A stretch of DNA of 64,000 bases, from positions 4,402,001-4,466,000 of the forward strand of contig NZ_CP051488.1 of assembly GCF_014490785.1 (NCBI RefSeq), given 5' to 3'. Origin of the DNA: Kosakonia sp. SMBL-WEM22. GTDB lineage: Bacteria > Pseudomonadota > Gammaproteobacteria > Enterobacterales > Enterobacteriaceae. The translations under genes were made by a program, and so were the position numbers. The notes below the pieces were generated by a model that made no database searches, was not told the DNA's origin, and saw only the letters and a program-made list of their open reading frames with translations. The first letter of the stretch is position 1. Every line of letters starts with the position of its first letter. Of the stretch, positions 27,797-36,975 are shown one piece after another.

Positions 27797-28463
27797 AATC
27801 TGAAAGGCCGCCCAAATCAAAGGGCGTAGCCTGCCACTATTAGCTTTCGTCAGCGATGACCTGGATCAATCGCCCGGGAAGGCTTTATCCATTGCATAAA
27901 CAGTCAACATAACCGCTATTTCATTCACCGACCGGGCAATTACTTTTCCTTATGCTGAAAGGTAAATTTGCGGAAATAGGTCCCCACCTGAAAAACAGTG
28001 AGATTATGCGGCACTGGCCACATAGGCAGGATAATAATCTGCTAATAAAAGTCAGGTCAGAACAGAAGAGGGGAAACAGCGCTTTACTATAGTGAGTCAG
28101 ATCACACTCTCCAGGCTGGTTATGCCGCTATAACTGAATGTAAAACTGATTAAACATCCTTTTAAATCAATATGATGAATGCCAGTTAGCACATTTTTCG
28201 ATAAATAAGCTCGGCATTTGACCTGTGTGCGGATTCCCGATAAGTTGGAAATCCGCTGGAAGCTTTCTGGATGAGCAGTCTGCTCATCATATTTATGCAG
28301 TAATTGAGATTCCCTCTTAAGCAAGTCCTCAACACTTGTGAATCGATGCGAAAAGGAAATGAAGAGGGCGACATACGAGGCCATTGCCCCGTCGCCATGC
28401 TCTTTCTGCGCCTGTGCGTAACGATCGGGAGGGCTCTCGCAGAGCCTGGGGAGGTTCACTGAT
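27797..28463. promoter_or_regulatory. 667-bp yhcC-gltB regulatory region
   Basis: No gene is supported here. Visible elements are an ARG-box-like motif (27893-27906), a CRP-like site AGTGA-N6-TCACA (28091-28106), a perfect palindromic stem-loop (28270-28288), and a hairpin abutting the gltB ribosome binding site (28432-28446). In E. coli gltBDF is controlled here by Lrp, IHF, CRP and ArgR. A possible -35/-10 pair, TTGACC-N17-TAAGTT, near 28217-28245 is weak. Confidence 0.55.
28091..28106. promoter_or_regulatory. CRP-like operator upstream of gltB
   Basis: AGTGA-GTCAGA-TCACA matches the CRP consensus TGTGA-N6-TCACA in nine of ten conserved positions. It lies about 360 bp upstream of the gltB start. 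CRP is known to affect gltBDF in E. coli. Confidence 0.55.
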
Positions 28464-31400
28464 ATGTTGTACGATAAATCTCTTGAGAGAGATAACTGTG
28501 GTTTCGGCCTGATCGCCCACATAGAAGGCGAACCTAGCCACAAGGTAGTGCGTACCGCTATTCACGCACTGGCCCGCATGCAGCACCGCGGCGCGATCCT
28601 TGCCGATGGTAAAACCGGCGACGGTTGCGGCCTGCTGTTGCAAAAACCTGACCGTTTCTTCCGCATCGTCGCCGAAGAGCGCGGCTGGCGTTTAGCTAAA
28701 AATTACGCCGTCGGCATGCTGTTCCTCAATCAGGATCCGGAAAAAGCGGCTGCATCGCGTCGTGTTGTAGAAGAAGAACTTCAGCGTGAGACTCTCTCGC
28801 TCGTTGGCTGGCGCGATGTGCCGACCAACGAAGGCGTACTCGGTGAAATCGCCCTCTCCTCACTGCCTCGTATTGAGCAAGTTTTCGTAAACGCCCCGGC
28901 CGGCTGGCGTCCGCGCGATATGGAGCGCCGCCTCTTTATTGCCCGCCGCCGCATTGAAAAGCGTTTACAGGAGGATAAAGAGTTCTACGTCTGTAGCCTC
29001 TCTAACCTCGTCAACATCTATAAAGGTCTCTGTATGCCGGCGGATCTGCCGCGCTTCTACCTGGACCTGGCGGACCTGCGTCTGGAATCGGCCATCTGCC
29101 TCTTCCACCAGCGCTTCTCCACCAACACCGTGCCGCGCTGGCCGCTGGCGCAGCCTTTCCGCTACCTGGCGCACAACGGTGAAATCAATACTATTACCGG
29201 TAACCGCCAGTGGGCGCGCGCGCGTACCTACAAATTCCAGACACCGCTGATCCCCGATCTGCATGATGCCGCACCGTTCGTGAACGAAACCGGCTCTGAC
29301 TCCAGTTCAATGGATAACATGCTGGAACTGCTGTTAGCGGGCGGGATGGATATCGTGCGTGCCATGCGTTTACTGGTGCCGCCAGCCTGGCAGAACAACC
29401 CGGAGATGGATCCGGATCTGCGCAGCTTCTTCGACTTTAACTCCATGCATATGGAGCCGTGGGATGGTCCGGCGGGCATCGTTATGTCTGATGGGCGTTT
29501 TGCCGCCTGTAACCTCGACCGTAACGGTCTGCGTCCGGCGCGCTACGTCATCACCAAAGATAAACTCATCACTTGCGCTTCTGAAGTGGGCATCTGGGAT
29601 TACCAGCCGGATGAAGTGGTCGAAAAAGGCCGCGTTGGGCCAGGCGAACTGATGGTTATCGATACCCGTGGCGGGCGCATTCTGCACTCTGCCGAGACCG
29701 ATGACGATCTGAAAAGCCGCCACCCGTATAAAGAGTGGATGGAGAAAAACGTCCGCCGCCTGGTGCCGTTTGAAGATCTCTCCGACGACGAAGTCGGCAT
29801 CCGCGAAATGGATGACGATCTGCTCACCAGCTACCAGAAACAGTTTAACTACAGCTTTGAAGAGCTGGACTCGGTGATCCGCGTGCTGGGCGAGAACGGC
29901 CAGGAAGCGGTCGGCTCCATGGGCGATGATACGCCGTTCGCCGTGCTCTCCAGCCAGCCGCGCATCATTTATGACTACTTCCGCCAGCAATTTGCGCAGG
30001 TGACTAACCCGCCTATCGATCCGCTGCGCGAAGCGCATGTGATGTCGCTGGCGACCAGCATCGGCCGTGAAATGAATGTCTTCTGTGAAGCGGAAGGCCA
30101 GGCGCACCGTCTGAGCTTCAAATCGCCGATTCTGCTCTACTCCGACTTCAAACAGCTCACCACCATGACCGAGGAGCACTATCGCGCGGATACGCTCGAT
30201 ATCACCTTCGACGCCACGGCGACGACGCTGGAAGAGACCATCAAAGCCCTGTGCGACAAAGCGGAAGAGATGGTGCGCGCGGGCACCGTGCTGCTGGTGC
30301 TCTCCGACCGTAATATCGCCAAAAACCGCCTGCCGGTTCCGGCGCCAATGGCCGTTGGTGCGATTCAGGCGCGCCTGGTGGATAAGAACCTGCGCTGCGA
30401 CGCCAACATCATTGTTGAAACCGCCAGTGCCCGCGATCCGCACCACTTTGCGGTGCTGCTGGGCTTCGGCGCGACGGCGATCTACCCCTACCTGGCGTAT
30501 GAAACGCTGGCGAAGCTTATCGACAGCAAAGCGATTGAGAAAGATTACCGCACGGTGATGCTCAACTACCGCAACGGCATCAACAAAGGGCTGTATAAGA
30601 TCATGTCCAAAATGGGCATCTCGACTATCGCCTCTTACCGCTGTTCAAAGCTGTTTGAAGCGGTCGGCCTGCATGATGATGTCACCGAGCTCTGCTTCCA
30701 GGGCGTGGTTAGCCGTATCGGCGGTGCCAGCTTCCCGGACTTCCAGCAGGATCTGTTGAACCTCTCTAAACGTGCCTGGCTGGCGCGCAAACCGCTGGAG
30801 CAAGGCGGCTTGCTGAAGTACGTTCACGGCGGCGAATACCACGCCTACAACCCGGACGTGGTGCGCACGCTGCAACGAGCGGTTGAGAGCGGCGACTACA
30901 GCGACTATCAGCAGTATGCGAAGCTGGTGAACGAGCGTCCGGCGGCAACGCTGCGCGACCTGCTGGCCATTACGCCGGGCAGTGAAGCGGTAAGCCTTAA
31001 CGACGTTGAACCGGCGACAGAGCTGTTTAAACGCTTTGATACGGCGGCGATGTCTATCGGCGCGCTCAGCCCGGAAGCACACGAAGCGCTGGCGGAAGCG
31101 ATGAACAGCCTCGGCGGCTTCTCCAACTCCGGCGAAGGCGGCGAAGATCCGGCGCGCTACGGCACCAACAAAGTGTCGCGCATCAAGCAGGTCGCTTCGG
31201 GTCGCTTTGGCGTCACGCCAGCCTACCTGGTGAACGCCGATGTTATCCAGATTAAAGTGGCGCAGGGCGCGAAGCCGGGCGAAGGCGGTCAGTTGCCGGG
31301 GGATAAAGTGACCCCCTATATCGCCAAGCTGCGTTACTCCGTTCCGGGCGTGACGCTGATTTCGCCGCCGCCGCATCACGATATCTACTCGATCGAGGAT

Positions 31401-32924
31401 CTGGCGCAGCTGATTTTCGACCTGAAACAGGTTAACCCGAAGGCGCTGATCTCCGTCAAACTGGTTTCCGAACCGGGTGTCGGCACCATCGCGACCGGCG
31501 TGGCAAAAGCCTATGCCGATCTGATCACCATTGCCGGTTACGACGGCGGCACCGGCGCAAGCCCACTCTCCTCCGTGAAATACGCGGGCTGCCCGTGGGA
31601 ACTTGGCCTGGTTGAAACCCAGCAGGCGCTGGTGGCGAACGGTCTGCGCCATAAAATCCGTCTTCAGGTCGATGGCGGCCTGAAAACCGGCCAGGACATT
31701 ATCAAAGCGGCAATTCTGGGCGCAGAGAGCTTCGGCTTCGGTACCGGCCCGATGGTGGCGCTGGGCTGTAAATATCTGCGTATTTGTCACCTCAACAACT
31801 GTGCGACCGGTGTGGCAACTCAGGATGATAAGCTGCGTAAGAACCACTATCACGGCCTGCCGTTCAAAGTGACCAACTACTTTGAATTTATCGCCCGTGA
31901 AACCCGCGAGCTGATGGCGCAGCTGGGCGTGAAACGCCTGGTGGATCTGATTGGCCGCACCGACCTGCTGAAAGAGCTTGATGGCTTTACCGCGCGTCAG
32001 CAGAAGCTGGATCTCTCCAAACTGCTGGAGACCGCTGAACCGCATGCCGGCAAAGCGCTCTACTGCACCGAGAGCAACCCACCGTTTGACAATGGCGTGC
32101 TGAATGCTCAGCTGTTGCAGCAGGCGAAACCGTTTGTTGATGAGCGCCAGAGCAAAACCTTCTGGTTTGATATCCGCAACACCGACCGCTCGGTGGGCGC
32201 GCTGCTCTCTGGTTATATCGCCCAGACACATGGCGATCAGGGCCTGGCATCGGACCCGATTAAAGCCTACTTCAGCGGTACCGCAGGCCAGAGCTTCGGC
32301 GTCTGGAACGCGGGCGGCGTTGAGCTTTACCTCACCGGCGATGCCAACGACTATGTTGGTAAAGGCATGGCGGGCGGGCTGCTGGCGGTGCGTCCGCCGG
32401 TCGGTTCGGCGTTCCGTAGCCACGAAGCGAGCATTATCGGTAACACCTGCCTGTATGGCGCAACCGGCGGTCGTCTCTACGCCGCAGGCCGCGCGGGCGA
32501 GCGTTTCGCCGTGCGTAACTCCGGTGCGATCACTGTGGTTGAAGGCATTGGTGACAATGGCTGTGAATATATGACGGGCGGTATCGTCTGCGTACTCGGC
32601 AAAACCGGCGTCAACTTTGGCGCGGGCATGACCGGCGGCTTCGCCTACGTGCTGGATGAAGATGGCGAGTTCCGCAAGCGCGTGAACCCGGAGCTGGTGG
32701 AAGTGCTGAGCGTTGATGATCTGGCGATCCACGAAGAGCATCTGCGTGGGTTGATTACCGAGCATGTGCAGCACACCGGTTCGCAGCGCGGCGAAGAGAT
32801 GCTGGCCAACTGGCCGACATTTGCCGCCAAATTTGCCCTGGTTAAGCCGAAGTCCAGCGATGTGAAAGCGCTGTTGGGCCACCGTAGTCGTAGCGCGGCA
32901 GAGTTGCGCGTGCAGGCGCAGTAA
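28464..32924 (+). CDS. gltB: glutamate synthase (NADPH) large subunit
   Basis: GOGAT alpha subunit, 1486 aa. It transfers the amide of glutamine to 2-oxoglutarate. Domains in order: class II amidotransferase (nucleophile Cys12, exposed after removal of an 11-residue propeptide), central domain, FMN-binding synthase domain with the 3Fe-4S cysteines (CHLNNCATGVA), and the C-terminal beta-helix. A strong GGGGAGG Shine-Dalgarno precedes the ATG, and a stable hairpin sits just before it. Nine bases separate gltB from gltD. Length equals E. coli. Confidence 0.99.
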   Translation: MLYDKSLERDNCGFGLIAHIEGEPSHKVVRTAIHALARMQHRGAILADGKTGDGCGLLLQKPDRFFRIVAEERGWRLAKNYAVGMLFLNQDPEKAAASRRVVEEELQRETLSLVGWRDVPTNEGVLGEIALSSLPRIEQVFVNAPAGWRPRDMERRLFIARRRIEKRLQEDKEFYVCSLSNLVNIYKGLCMPADLPRFYLDLADLRLESAICLFHQRFSTNTVPRWPLAQPFRYLAHNGEINTITGNRQWARARTYKFQTPLIPDLHDAAPFVNETGSDSSSMDNMLELLLAGGMDIVRAMRLLVPPAWQNNPEMDPDLRSFFDFNSMHMEPWDGPAGIVMSDGRFAACNLDRNGLRPARYVITKDKLITCASEVGIWDYQPDEVVEKGRVGPGELMVIDTRGGRILHSAETDDDLKSRHPYKEWMEKNVRRLVPFEDLSDDEVGIREMDDDLLTSYQKQFNYSFEELDSVIRVLGENGQEAVGSMGDDTPFAVLSSQPRIIYDYFRQQFAQVTNPPIDPLREAHVMSLATSIGREMNVFCEAEGQAHRLSFKSPILLYSDFKQLTTMTEEHYRADTLDITFDATATTLEETIKALCDKAEEMVRAGTVLLVLSDRNIAKNRLPVPAPMAVGAIQARLVDKNLRCDANIIVETASARDPHHFAVLLGFGATAIYPYLAYETLAKLIDSKAIEKDYRTVMLNYRNGINKGLYKIMSKMGISTIASYRCSKLFEAVGLHDDVTELCFQGVVSRIGGASFPDFQQDLLNLSKRAWLARKPLEQGGLLKYVHGGEYHAYNPDVVRTLQRAVESGDYSDYQQYAKLVNERPAATLRDLLAITPGSEAVSLNDVEPATELFKRFDTAAMSIGALSPEAHEALAEAMNSLGGFSNSGEGGEDPARYGTNKVSRIKQVASGRFGVTPAYLVNADVIQIKVAQGAKPGEGGQLPGDKVTPYIAKLRYSVPGVTLISPPPHHDIYSIEDLAQLIFDLKQVNPKALISVKLVSEPGVGTIATGVAKAYADLITIAGYDGGTGASPLSSVKYAGCPWELGLVETQQALVANGLRHKIRLQVDGGLKTGQDIIKAAILGAESFGFGTGPMVALGCKYLRICHLNNCATGVATQDDKLRKNHYHGLPFKVTNYFEFIARETRELMAQLGVKRLVDLIGRTDLLKELDGFTARQQKLDLSKLLETAEPHAGKALYCTESNPPFDNGVLNAQLLQQAKPFVDERQSKTFWFDIRNTDRSVGALLSGYIAQTHGDQGLASDPIKAYFSGTAGQSFGVWNAGGVELYLTGDANDYVGKGMAGGLLAVRPPVGSAFRSHEASIIGNTCLYGATGGRLYAAGRAGERFAVRNSGAITVVEGIGDNGCEYMTGGIVCVLGKTGVNFGAGMTGGFAYVLDEDGEFRKRVNPELVEVLSVDDLAIHEEHLRGLITEHVQHTGSQRGEEMLANWPTFAAKFALVKPKSSDVKALLGHRSRSAAELRVQAQ

Positions 32925-32933
32925 GGAATTGAG

Positions 32934-34352
32934 ATGAGTCAGAACGTTTACCAATTTATCGACTTACAGCGCGTTGATCCGGCAAAGAAACCGCTGAAGC
33001 TGCGTAAGATTGCCTTTGTCGAGATCTACGAGCCCTTCTCCGAAGGGCAAGCGAAAGCGCAGGCTGACCGCTGTCTCGCCTGCGGTAACCCCTACTGCGA
33101 GTGGAAGTGCCCGGTTCATAACTACATCCCGAACTGGCTGAAGCTGGCGAATGAAGGGCGTATTTTTGAGGCGGCAGAACTGTCGCATCAGACCAACACC
33201 CTGCCGGAAGTGTGCGGGCGCGTCTGCCCGCAGGATCGCCTGTGTGAAGGCTCCTGTACGCTGAACGACGAGTTCGGTGCGGTGACCATCGGCAATATCG
33301 AGCGCTATATCAATGATAAAGCCTTCGAGATGGGCTGGCGTCCCGACCTGACCGGCGTGAAGCAGACCGACAAACGCGTGGCGATTATCGGCGCGGGTCC
33401 GGCTGGTCTGGCGTGCGCGGATGTACTGACCCGTAACGGCGTGAAAGCGGTGGTCTATGATCGTCACCCGGAGATTGGCGGCCTGCTGACCTTTGGTATT
33501 CCGGCCTTCAAGCTGGAGAAAGAGGTGATGACGCGTCGCCGTGAAATTTTCACCGGCATGGGCATTGAGTTTCAGCTCAACACCGAAGTGGGCCGCGATG
33601 TGCAGATTGACGATCTGCTGAAAGAGTACGACGCCGTGTTCCTTGGCGTTGGCACCTATCAGTCGATGCGTGGCGGCCTTGAGAACGAAGATGCGCAGGG
33701 CGTGTTTGATGCGCTGCCGTTCCTGATTGCCAACACCAGGCAGATCATGGGCTATGGCGAAACGCCGTCAGAACCCTATATCAGCATGGAAGGCAAACGC
33801 GTCGTGGTGCTAGGCGGGGGCGATACCGCGATGGACTGCGTGCGTACCTCGGTGCGTCAGGGTGCAACCCACGTAATCTGTGCCTATCGTCGTGATGAAG
33901 AGAATATGCCAGGCTCACGCCGCGAAGTGAAAAACGCCCGTGAAGAGGGCGTTGAGTTCCAGTTCAACGTGCAGCCGCTGGGGATTGAAGTGAATGCCAA
34001 CGGTAAAGTGAGCGGCGTGAAGATGGCGCGCACCGAAATGGGCGCACCGGATGAGAAAGGCCGTCGCCGCGCGGAGATCGTTGCTGGCTCTGAGCACATT
34101 GTTCCGGCCGATGCCGTGGTGATGGCGTTTGGTTTCCGCCCGCACAGCATGGAGTGGCTGGCGAAACACAGCGTTGAGCTCGATTCACAGGGCCGCGTGA
34201 TTGCCCCGGAAGGCAGCGATAACGCATTCCAGACCAGCAACCCTAAAATCTTCGCTGGTGGCGATATCGTACGCGGTTCCGATCTGGTGGTGACAGCGAT
34301 TGCCGAAGGGCGTAAAGCCGCAGACGGCATCATGAACTATCTCGAAGTGTAA
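32934..34352 (+). CDS. gltD: glutamate synthase (NADPH) small subunit
   Basis: GOGAT beta subunit, 472 aa, which passes electrons from NADPH through FAD to GltB. The N-terminal cysteine clusters for 4Fe-4S centres are visible (CLACGNPYCEWKCP and CGRVCPQDRLCEGSC), then a FAD-binding GAGPAGL and an NADPH-binding GGGDTAMD. Unlike E. coli K-12 there is no gltF behind it: a terminator follows directly and then convergent sspB. Confidence 0.98.
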   Translation: MSQNVYQFIDLQRVDPAKKPLKLRKIAFVEIYEPFSEGQAKAQADRCLACGNPYCEWKCPVHNYIPNWLKLANEGRIFEAAELSHQTNTLPEVCGRVCPQDRLCEGSCTLNDEFGAVTIGNIERYINDKAFEMGWRPDLTGVKQTDKRVAIIGAGPAGLACADVLTRNGVKAVVYDRHPEIGGLLTFGIPAFKLEKEVMTRRREIFTGMGIEFQLNTEVGRDVQIDDLLKEYDAVFLGVGTYQSMRGGLENEDAQGVFDALPFLIANTRQIMGYGETPSEPYISMEGKRVVVLGGGDTAMDCVRTSVRQGATHVICAYRRDEENMPGSRREVKNAREEGVEFQFNVQPLGIEVNANGKVSGVKMARTEMGAPDEKGRRRAEIVAGSEHIVPADAVVMAFGFRPHSMEWLAKHSVELDSQGRVIAPEGSDNAFQTSNPKIFAGGDIVRGSDLVVTAIAEGRKAADGIMNYLEV

Positions 34353-34367
34353 ACTTGTGGTAACGCT

Positions 34368-34394
34368 AAAAAGGAGGCTGCGGCCTCCTTTTTC
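34368..34394 (+). terminator. intrinsic terminator of gltBD
   Basis: GGAGGC-tgcg-GCCTCC between an A-run and T5, 16 bp after the gltD stop. Confidence 0.88.
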
Positions 34395-34410
34395 ATATCC
34401 TGAGGGCAAT

Positions 34411-34440
34411 AAAAAAGCAGAACCGGGGTTCTGCTTTTTT
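34411..34440. terminator. bidirectional terminator of sspB / gltBD backup
   Basis: A6, AGCAGAACC-ggg-GTTCTGCT, T6. It ends sspAB on the minus strand and backs up the gltBD terminator. Confidence 0.88.
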
Positions 34441-34444
34441 CAGG

Positions 34445-34948
34445 TTATTTCACCACACGCAGCGATGGACGCCCACCGCGCGGCGGCGGATCGTCATCCG
34501 GATCGCTATCCTGATCCACTGCATGATCGGGTTTATCACCGTCAATAACCGACATCACCGTCTCGTTCTCCTGCTCGGGCATCTCACCATCATCGTTGAG
34601 ACTGACGAGCTCTTCGTCGTAGGCGGTTTCTGGCTCAAACATGGTGCCGGCACCGTTTTCACGGGCATAAACGGCCAGTACCGCAGCCATCGGCACTTCC
34701 ACCTGGCGTGGCACACCGCCGAAACGCGCGTTGAAGCGCACTTCATCGTTGCCCAGCTCCAGGTTGCCCACCGCACGCGGTGCGATGTTTAACACGATCT
34801 GGCCGTCACGCGCATACTCCATCGGCACGCGTACGCCCGGCAACGTCACATCAACAACCAGATGCGGCGTCAGCTGGTTATCCAGCAGCCATTCGTAAAA
34901 GGCCCGCAGCAAATACGGGCGGCGTGGAGACAGTTGCGACAAATCCAT
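34445..34948 (-). CDS. sspB: ClpXP adaptor SspB
   Basis: Specificity factor (167 aa; E. coli 165) that tethers ssrA-tagged proteins and RseA to ClpXP. The N-terminal substrate-binding domain (about 1-112) is followed by a flexible acidic linker and the short C-terminal ClpX-binding motif (GRPSLRVVK). It is 2 bp downstream of sspA in the sspAB operon. Confidence 0.97.
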   Translation of the reverse strand: MDLSQLSPRRPYLLRAFYEWLLDNQLTPHLVVDVTLPGVRVPMEYARDGQIVLNIAPRAVGNLELGNDEVRFNARFGGVPRQVEVPMAAVLAVYARENGAGTMFEPETAYDEELVSLNDDGEMPEQENETVMSVIDGDKPDHAVDQDSDPDDDPPPRGGRPSLRVVK

Positions 34949-34950
34949 GA

Positions 34951-35589
34951 TTAACCCCGACCAAGGCGCATTTCGCGCTCGGCTTCTGTCAGAGAGGCAA
35001 GGAAAGAATCACGTTCGAAGACACGCGTCATATACCCTTTCAGCTCTTTCGCACCTGTGCCGCTCAGCTCGATGCCCAGTACCGGCAGACGCCACAGCAG
35101 CGGCGCGAGGTAGCAGTCAACCAGGCTGAATTCGTCATTCAGGAAGTAAGGCTTCTGGGTAAACAGCGGGCCAATCGCCAGCAGCTCTTCACGCAGCTGT
35201 TTACGGGCGGCATCGGCCTGCGCACCGCTGTTGTTCTCGATGACGTTCATCAGCGAGTACCAGTCTTTCTCGATGCGGTGCATGTAGAGACGGCTTTCAC
35301 CGCGCGCCACCGGATAAACCGGCATTAACGGCGGGTGCGGAAAACGCTCGTCCAGATATTCCATAATGATGCGCGATTCCCACAGGGTGAGCTCACGATC
35401 TACAAGTGTCGGTACGCTTTGACTCGGGTTGAGGTCAATCAGATCCTGAGGAGGATTATCCTTTTCCACGTGCTCAATTTCAAAGCTGACACCCTTCTCG
35501 GCCAGCACGATGCGGACCTGATGACTATAGATGTCCACAGGACCAGAAAACAGCGTCATTACCGAACGTTTGTTGGCAGCGACAGCCAT
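34951..35589 (-). CDS. sspA: stringent starvation protein A
   Basis: RNA polymerase-associated protein with a glutathione S-transferase fold lacking GST activity. It represses H-NS accumulation and supports acid resistance in stationary phase in E. coli. 212 aa with an N-terminal thioredoxin-like part (about 10-90) and a C-terminal helical part. The GGAGG Shine-Dalgarno is good. In E. coli it follows rpsI; here a terminator and 309 bp separate them. Confidence 0.97.
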   Translation of the reverse strand: MAVAANKRSVMTLFSGPVDIYSHQVRIVLAEKGVSFEIEHVEKDNPPQDLIDLNPSQSVPTLVDRELTLWESRIIMEYLDERFPHPPLMPVYPVARGESRLYMHRIEKDWYSLMNVIENNSGAQADAARKQLREELLAIGPLFTQKPYFLNDEFSLVDCYLAPLLWRLPVLGIELSGTGAKELKGYMTRVFERDSFLASLTEAEREMRLGRG

Positions 35590-35898
35590 GAAAACCTCCA
35601 GGTATATTCAGAAATACTGCTACCGGACATACTCGACCGGTCAGATGTGAGTTAGCTACCCGCGCGCACTGTCTCTCTTGTTCAAAAAACAAACAAAAAA
35701 CGAACAATCCCAGCCATTTGGGCAGAAAATTGGATGATAGTTTACCAGATTTTGCGGGGTTTGTGGTGAGGGGATTCCGGAAATGCTGAAAAAGAGGAGA
35801 TAAGCGATTGATTGCTGTGGATAACACATTTTTTATCCATAAAAAAACCCGGCTTGCACCGGGTTTTTCGCCAATCGTTCTGCCGAAGCAGAAGACAA
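35590..35898. promoter_or_regulatory. rpsI-sspA intergenic region with sspA promoter
   Basis: This 309-bp gap holds the rpsI terminator (35841-35868) and, on the minus strand, an extended -10 (TGG-TAAACT, 35747-35739) about 150 bp upstream of sspA. The long leader includes a T-rich tract (35680-35703). No gene is visible. Confidence 0.45.
35841..35868 (-). terminator. intrinsic terminator of rplM-rpsI
   Basis: Minus strand AACCCGG-tgcaag-CCGGGTT followed by a T7 run, about 30 bp after the rpsI stop. Confidence 0.87.
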
Positions 35899-36291
35899 TT
35901 AACGCTTGGAGAACTGCGGACGACGACGTGCTTTACGCAGACCGACTTTCTTACGTTCAACCTGACGAGCGTCACGAGTAACGAAGCCAGCTTTACGCAG
36001 TTCAGCGCGCAGGGACTCGTCGTACTCCATCAGAGCGCGGGTGATACCGTGACGGATCGCACCAGCCTGACCGGAGATACCACCACCTTTAACGGTGATG
36101 TACAGGTCCAATTTCTCAACCATGTCGACCAGTTCCAGCGGCTGACGAACTACCATGCGGGCAGTTTCACGACCGAAGTACTGTTCCAGCGAACGCTGGT
36201 TGATTACGATTTTACCGTTGCCCGGTTTGATAAACACGCGAGCGGCGGAGCTTTTGCGGCGACCAGTGCCGTAGTATTGATTTTCAGCCAT
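35899..36291 (-). CDS. rpsI: 30S ribosomal protein S9
   Basis: S9, 130 aa, ending in the conserved RRRPQFSKR tail that contacts P-site tRNA. Identical in length to E. coli. It follows rplM by 15 bp. Confidence 0.99.
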   Translation of the reverse strand: MAENQYYGTGRRKSSAARVFIKPGNGKIVINQRSLEQYFGRETARMVVRQPLELVDMVEKLDLYITVKGGGISGQAGAIRHGITRALMEYDESLRAELRKAGFVTRDARQVERKKVGLRKARRRPQFSKR

Positions 36292-36306
36292 TGCCTATAA
36301 TCCCGA

Positions 36307-36735
36307 TTAGATGTCAAGAACTTGCGGTTGCTGTGCCGCGTGGTTGTGCTCGTTGCCAGCGTAAACTTTCAGTTTACGGTACATAGCACGACCCAGCGGG
36401 CCTTTTGGCAGCATGCCTTTAACCGCGATTTCAATCACACGCTCAGGACGGCGGGCAATCATCTCTTCAAAGGTCGCTTGTTTGATACCACCGATGTGGC
36501 CAGTGTGGTGGTAATACACTTTATCTTCACGCTTGTTGCCGGTTACAGCAACTTTCTCAGCGTTCAGAACGATGATGTAATCACCAGTATCAACGTGCGG
36601 GGTGTATTCCGCTTTGTGCTTACCGCGCAGGCGACGAGCCAGTTCGGTAGCCAGACGACCCAGAGTTTTACCGGTCGCGTCAACAACATACCAGTCGCGT
36701 TTTACGGTTTCTGGTTTAGCTGTAAAAGTTTTCAT
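36307..36735 (-). CDS. rplM: 50S ribosomal protein L13
   Basis: L13, 142 aa, an early 50S assembly protein. The start MKTFTAKPETVKRDW is used; the open frame extends 15 codons upstream into the leader but has no family support. L13 represses its own operon in E. coli by binding the leader mRNA, and the upstream region here is structured. Confidence 0.99.
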   Translation of the reverse strand: MKTFTAKPETVKRDWYVVDATGKTLGRLATELARRLRGKHKAEYTPHVDTGDYIIVLNAEKVAVTGNKREDKVYYHHTGHIGGIKQATFEEMIARRPERVIEIAVKGMLPKGPLGRAMYRKLKVYAGNEHNHAAQQPQVLDI

Positions 36736-36893
36736 TAAAAGCTTACCCAAATAATTAGTTTCACGTTGGTGAACACCCAAACGTTTGTCAGTTGAGGTTC
36801 ACACGACAAAGTCCGGCAAACCTACCCCTTCGAATAGCCTATGCCGGCGCATAGAAAGTTTTTGGGAAAAAAAACTTTCCCGTAACGTGGGGT
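36736..36893 (-). promoter_or_regulatory. structured rplM leader (L13 autoregulation)
   Basis: About 158 nt between a -10 TATAAT (36905-36900) and the rplM start. It contains two stems: GAAAGTTTTT pairing with AAAAACTTTC (36853-36878 region) and a perfect CTATGC-CGGC-GCATAG (36839-36854). In E. coli L13 binds such a leader to repress rplM-rpsI translation. The transcription start is inferred. Confidence 0.55.
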
Positions 36894-36975
36894 CGCAGGA
36901 TTATAGAGAAGTCGGGGTCAAAGATCGACCCCTTTTCGTCTTTTGCTGTTGGATTTCTGCACCAGGGATGAACAA

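Noticed and set aside
28097..28543. 148-residue minus-strand open frame in the gltB leader
   Set aside because: It overlaps the gltB start in antisense, has no Shine-Dalgarno or homology I recognise, and covers the CRP-like and hairpin elements.
30645..32954. 769-residue open frame on the minus strand
   Set aside because: It lies wholly antisense to gltB, a certain gene; long shadow frames are common opposite GC-rich coding sequence, and the translation resembles no family.
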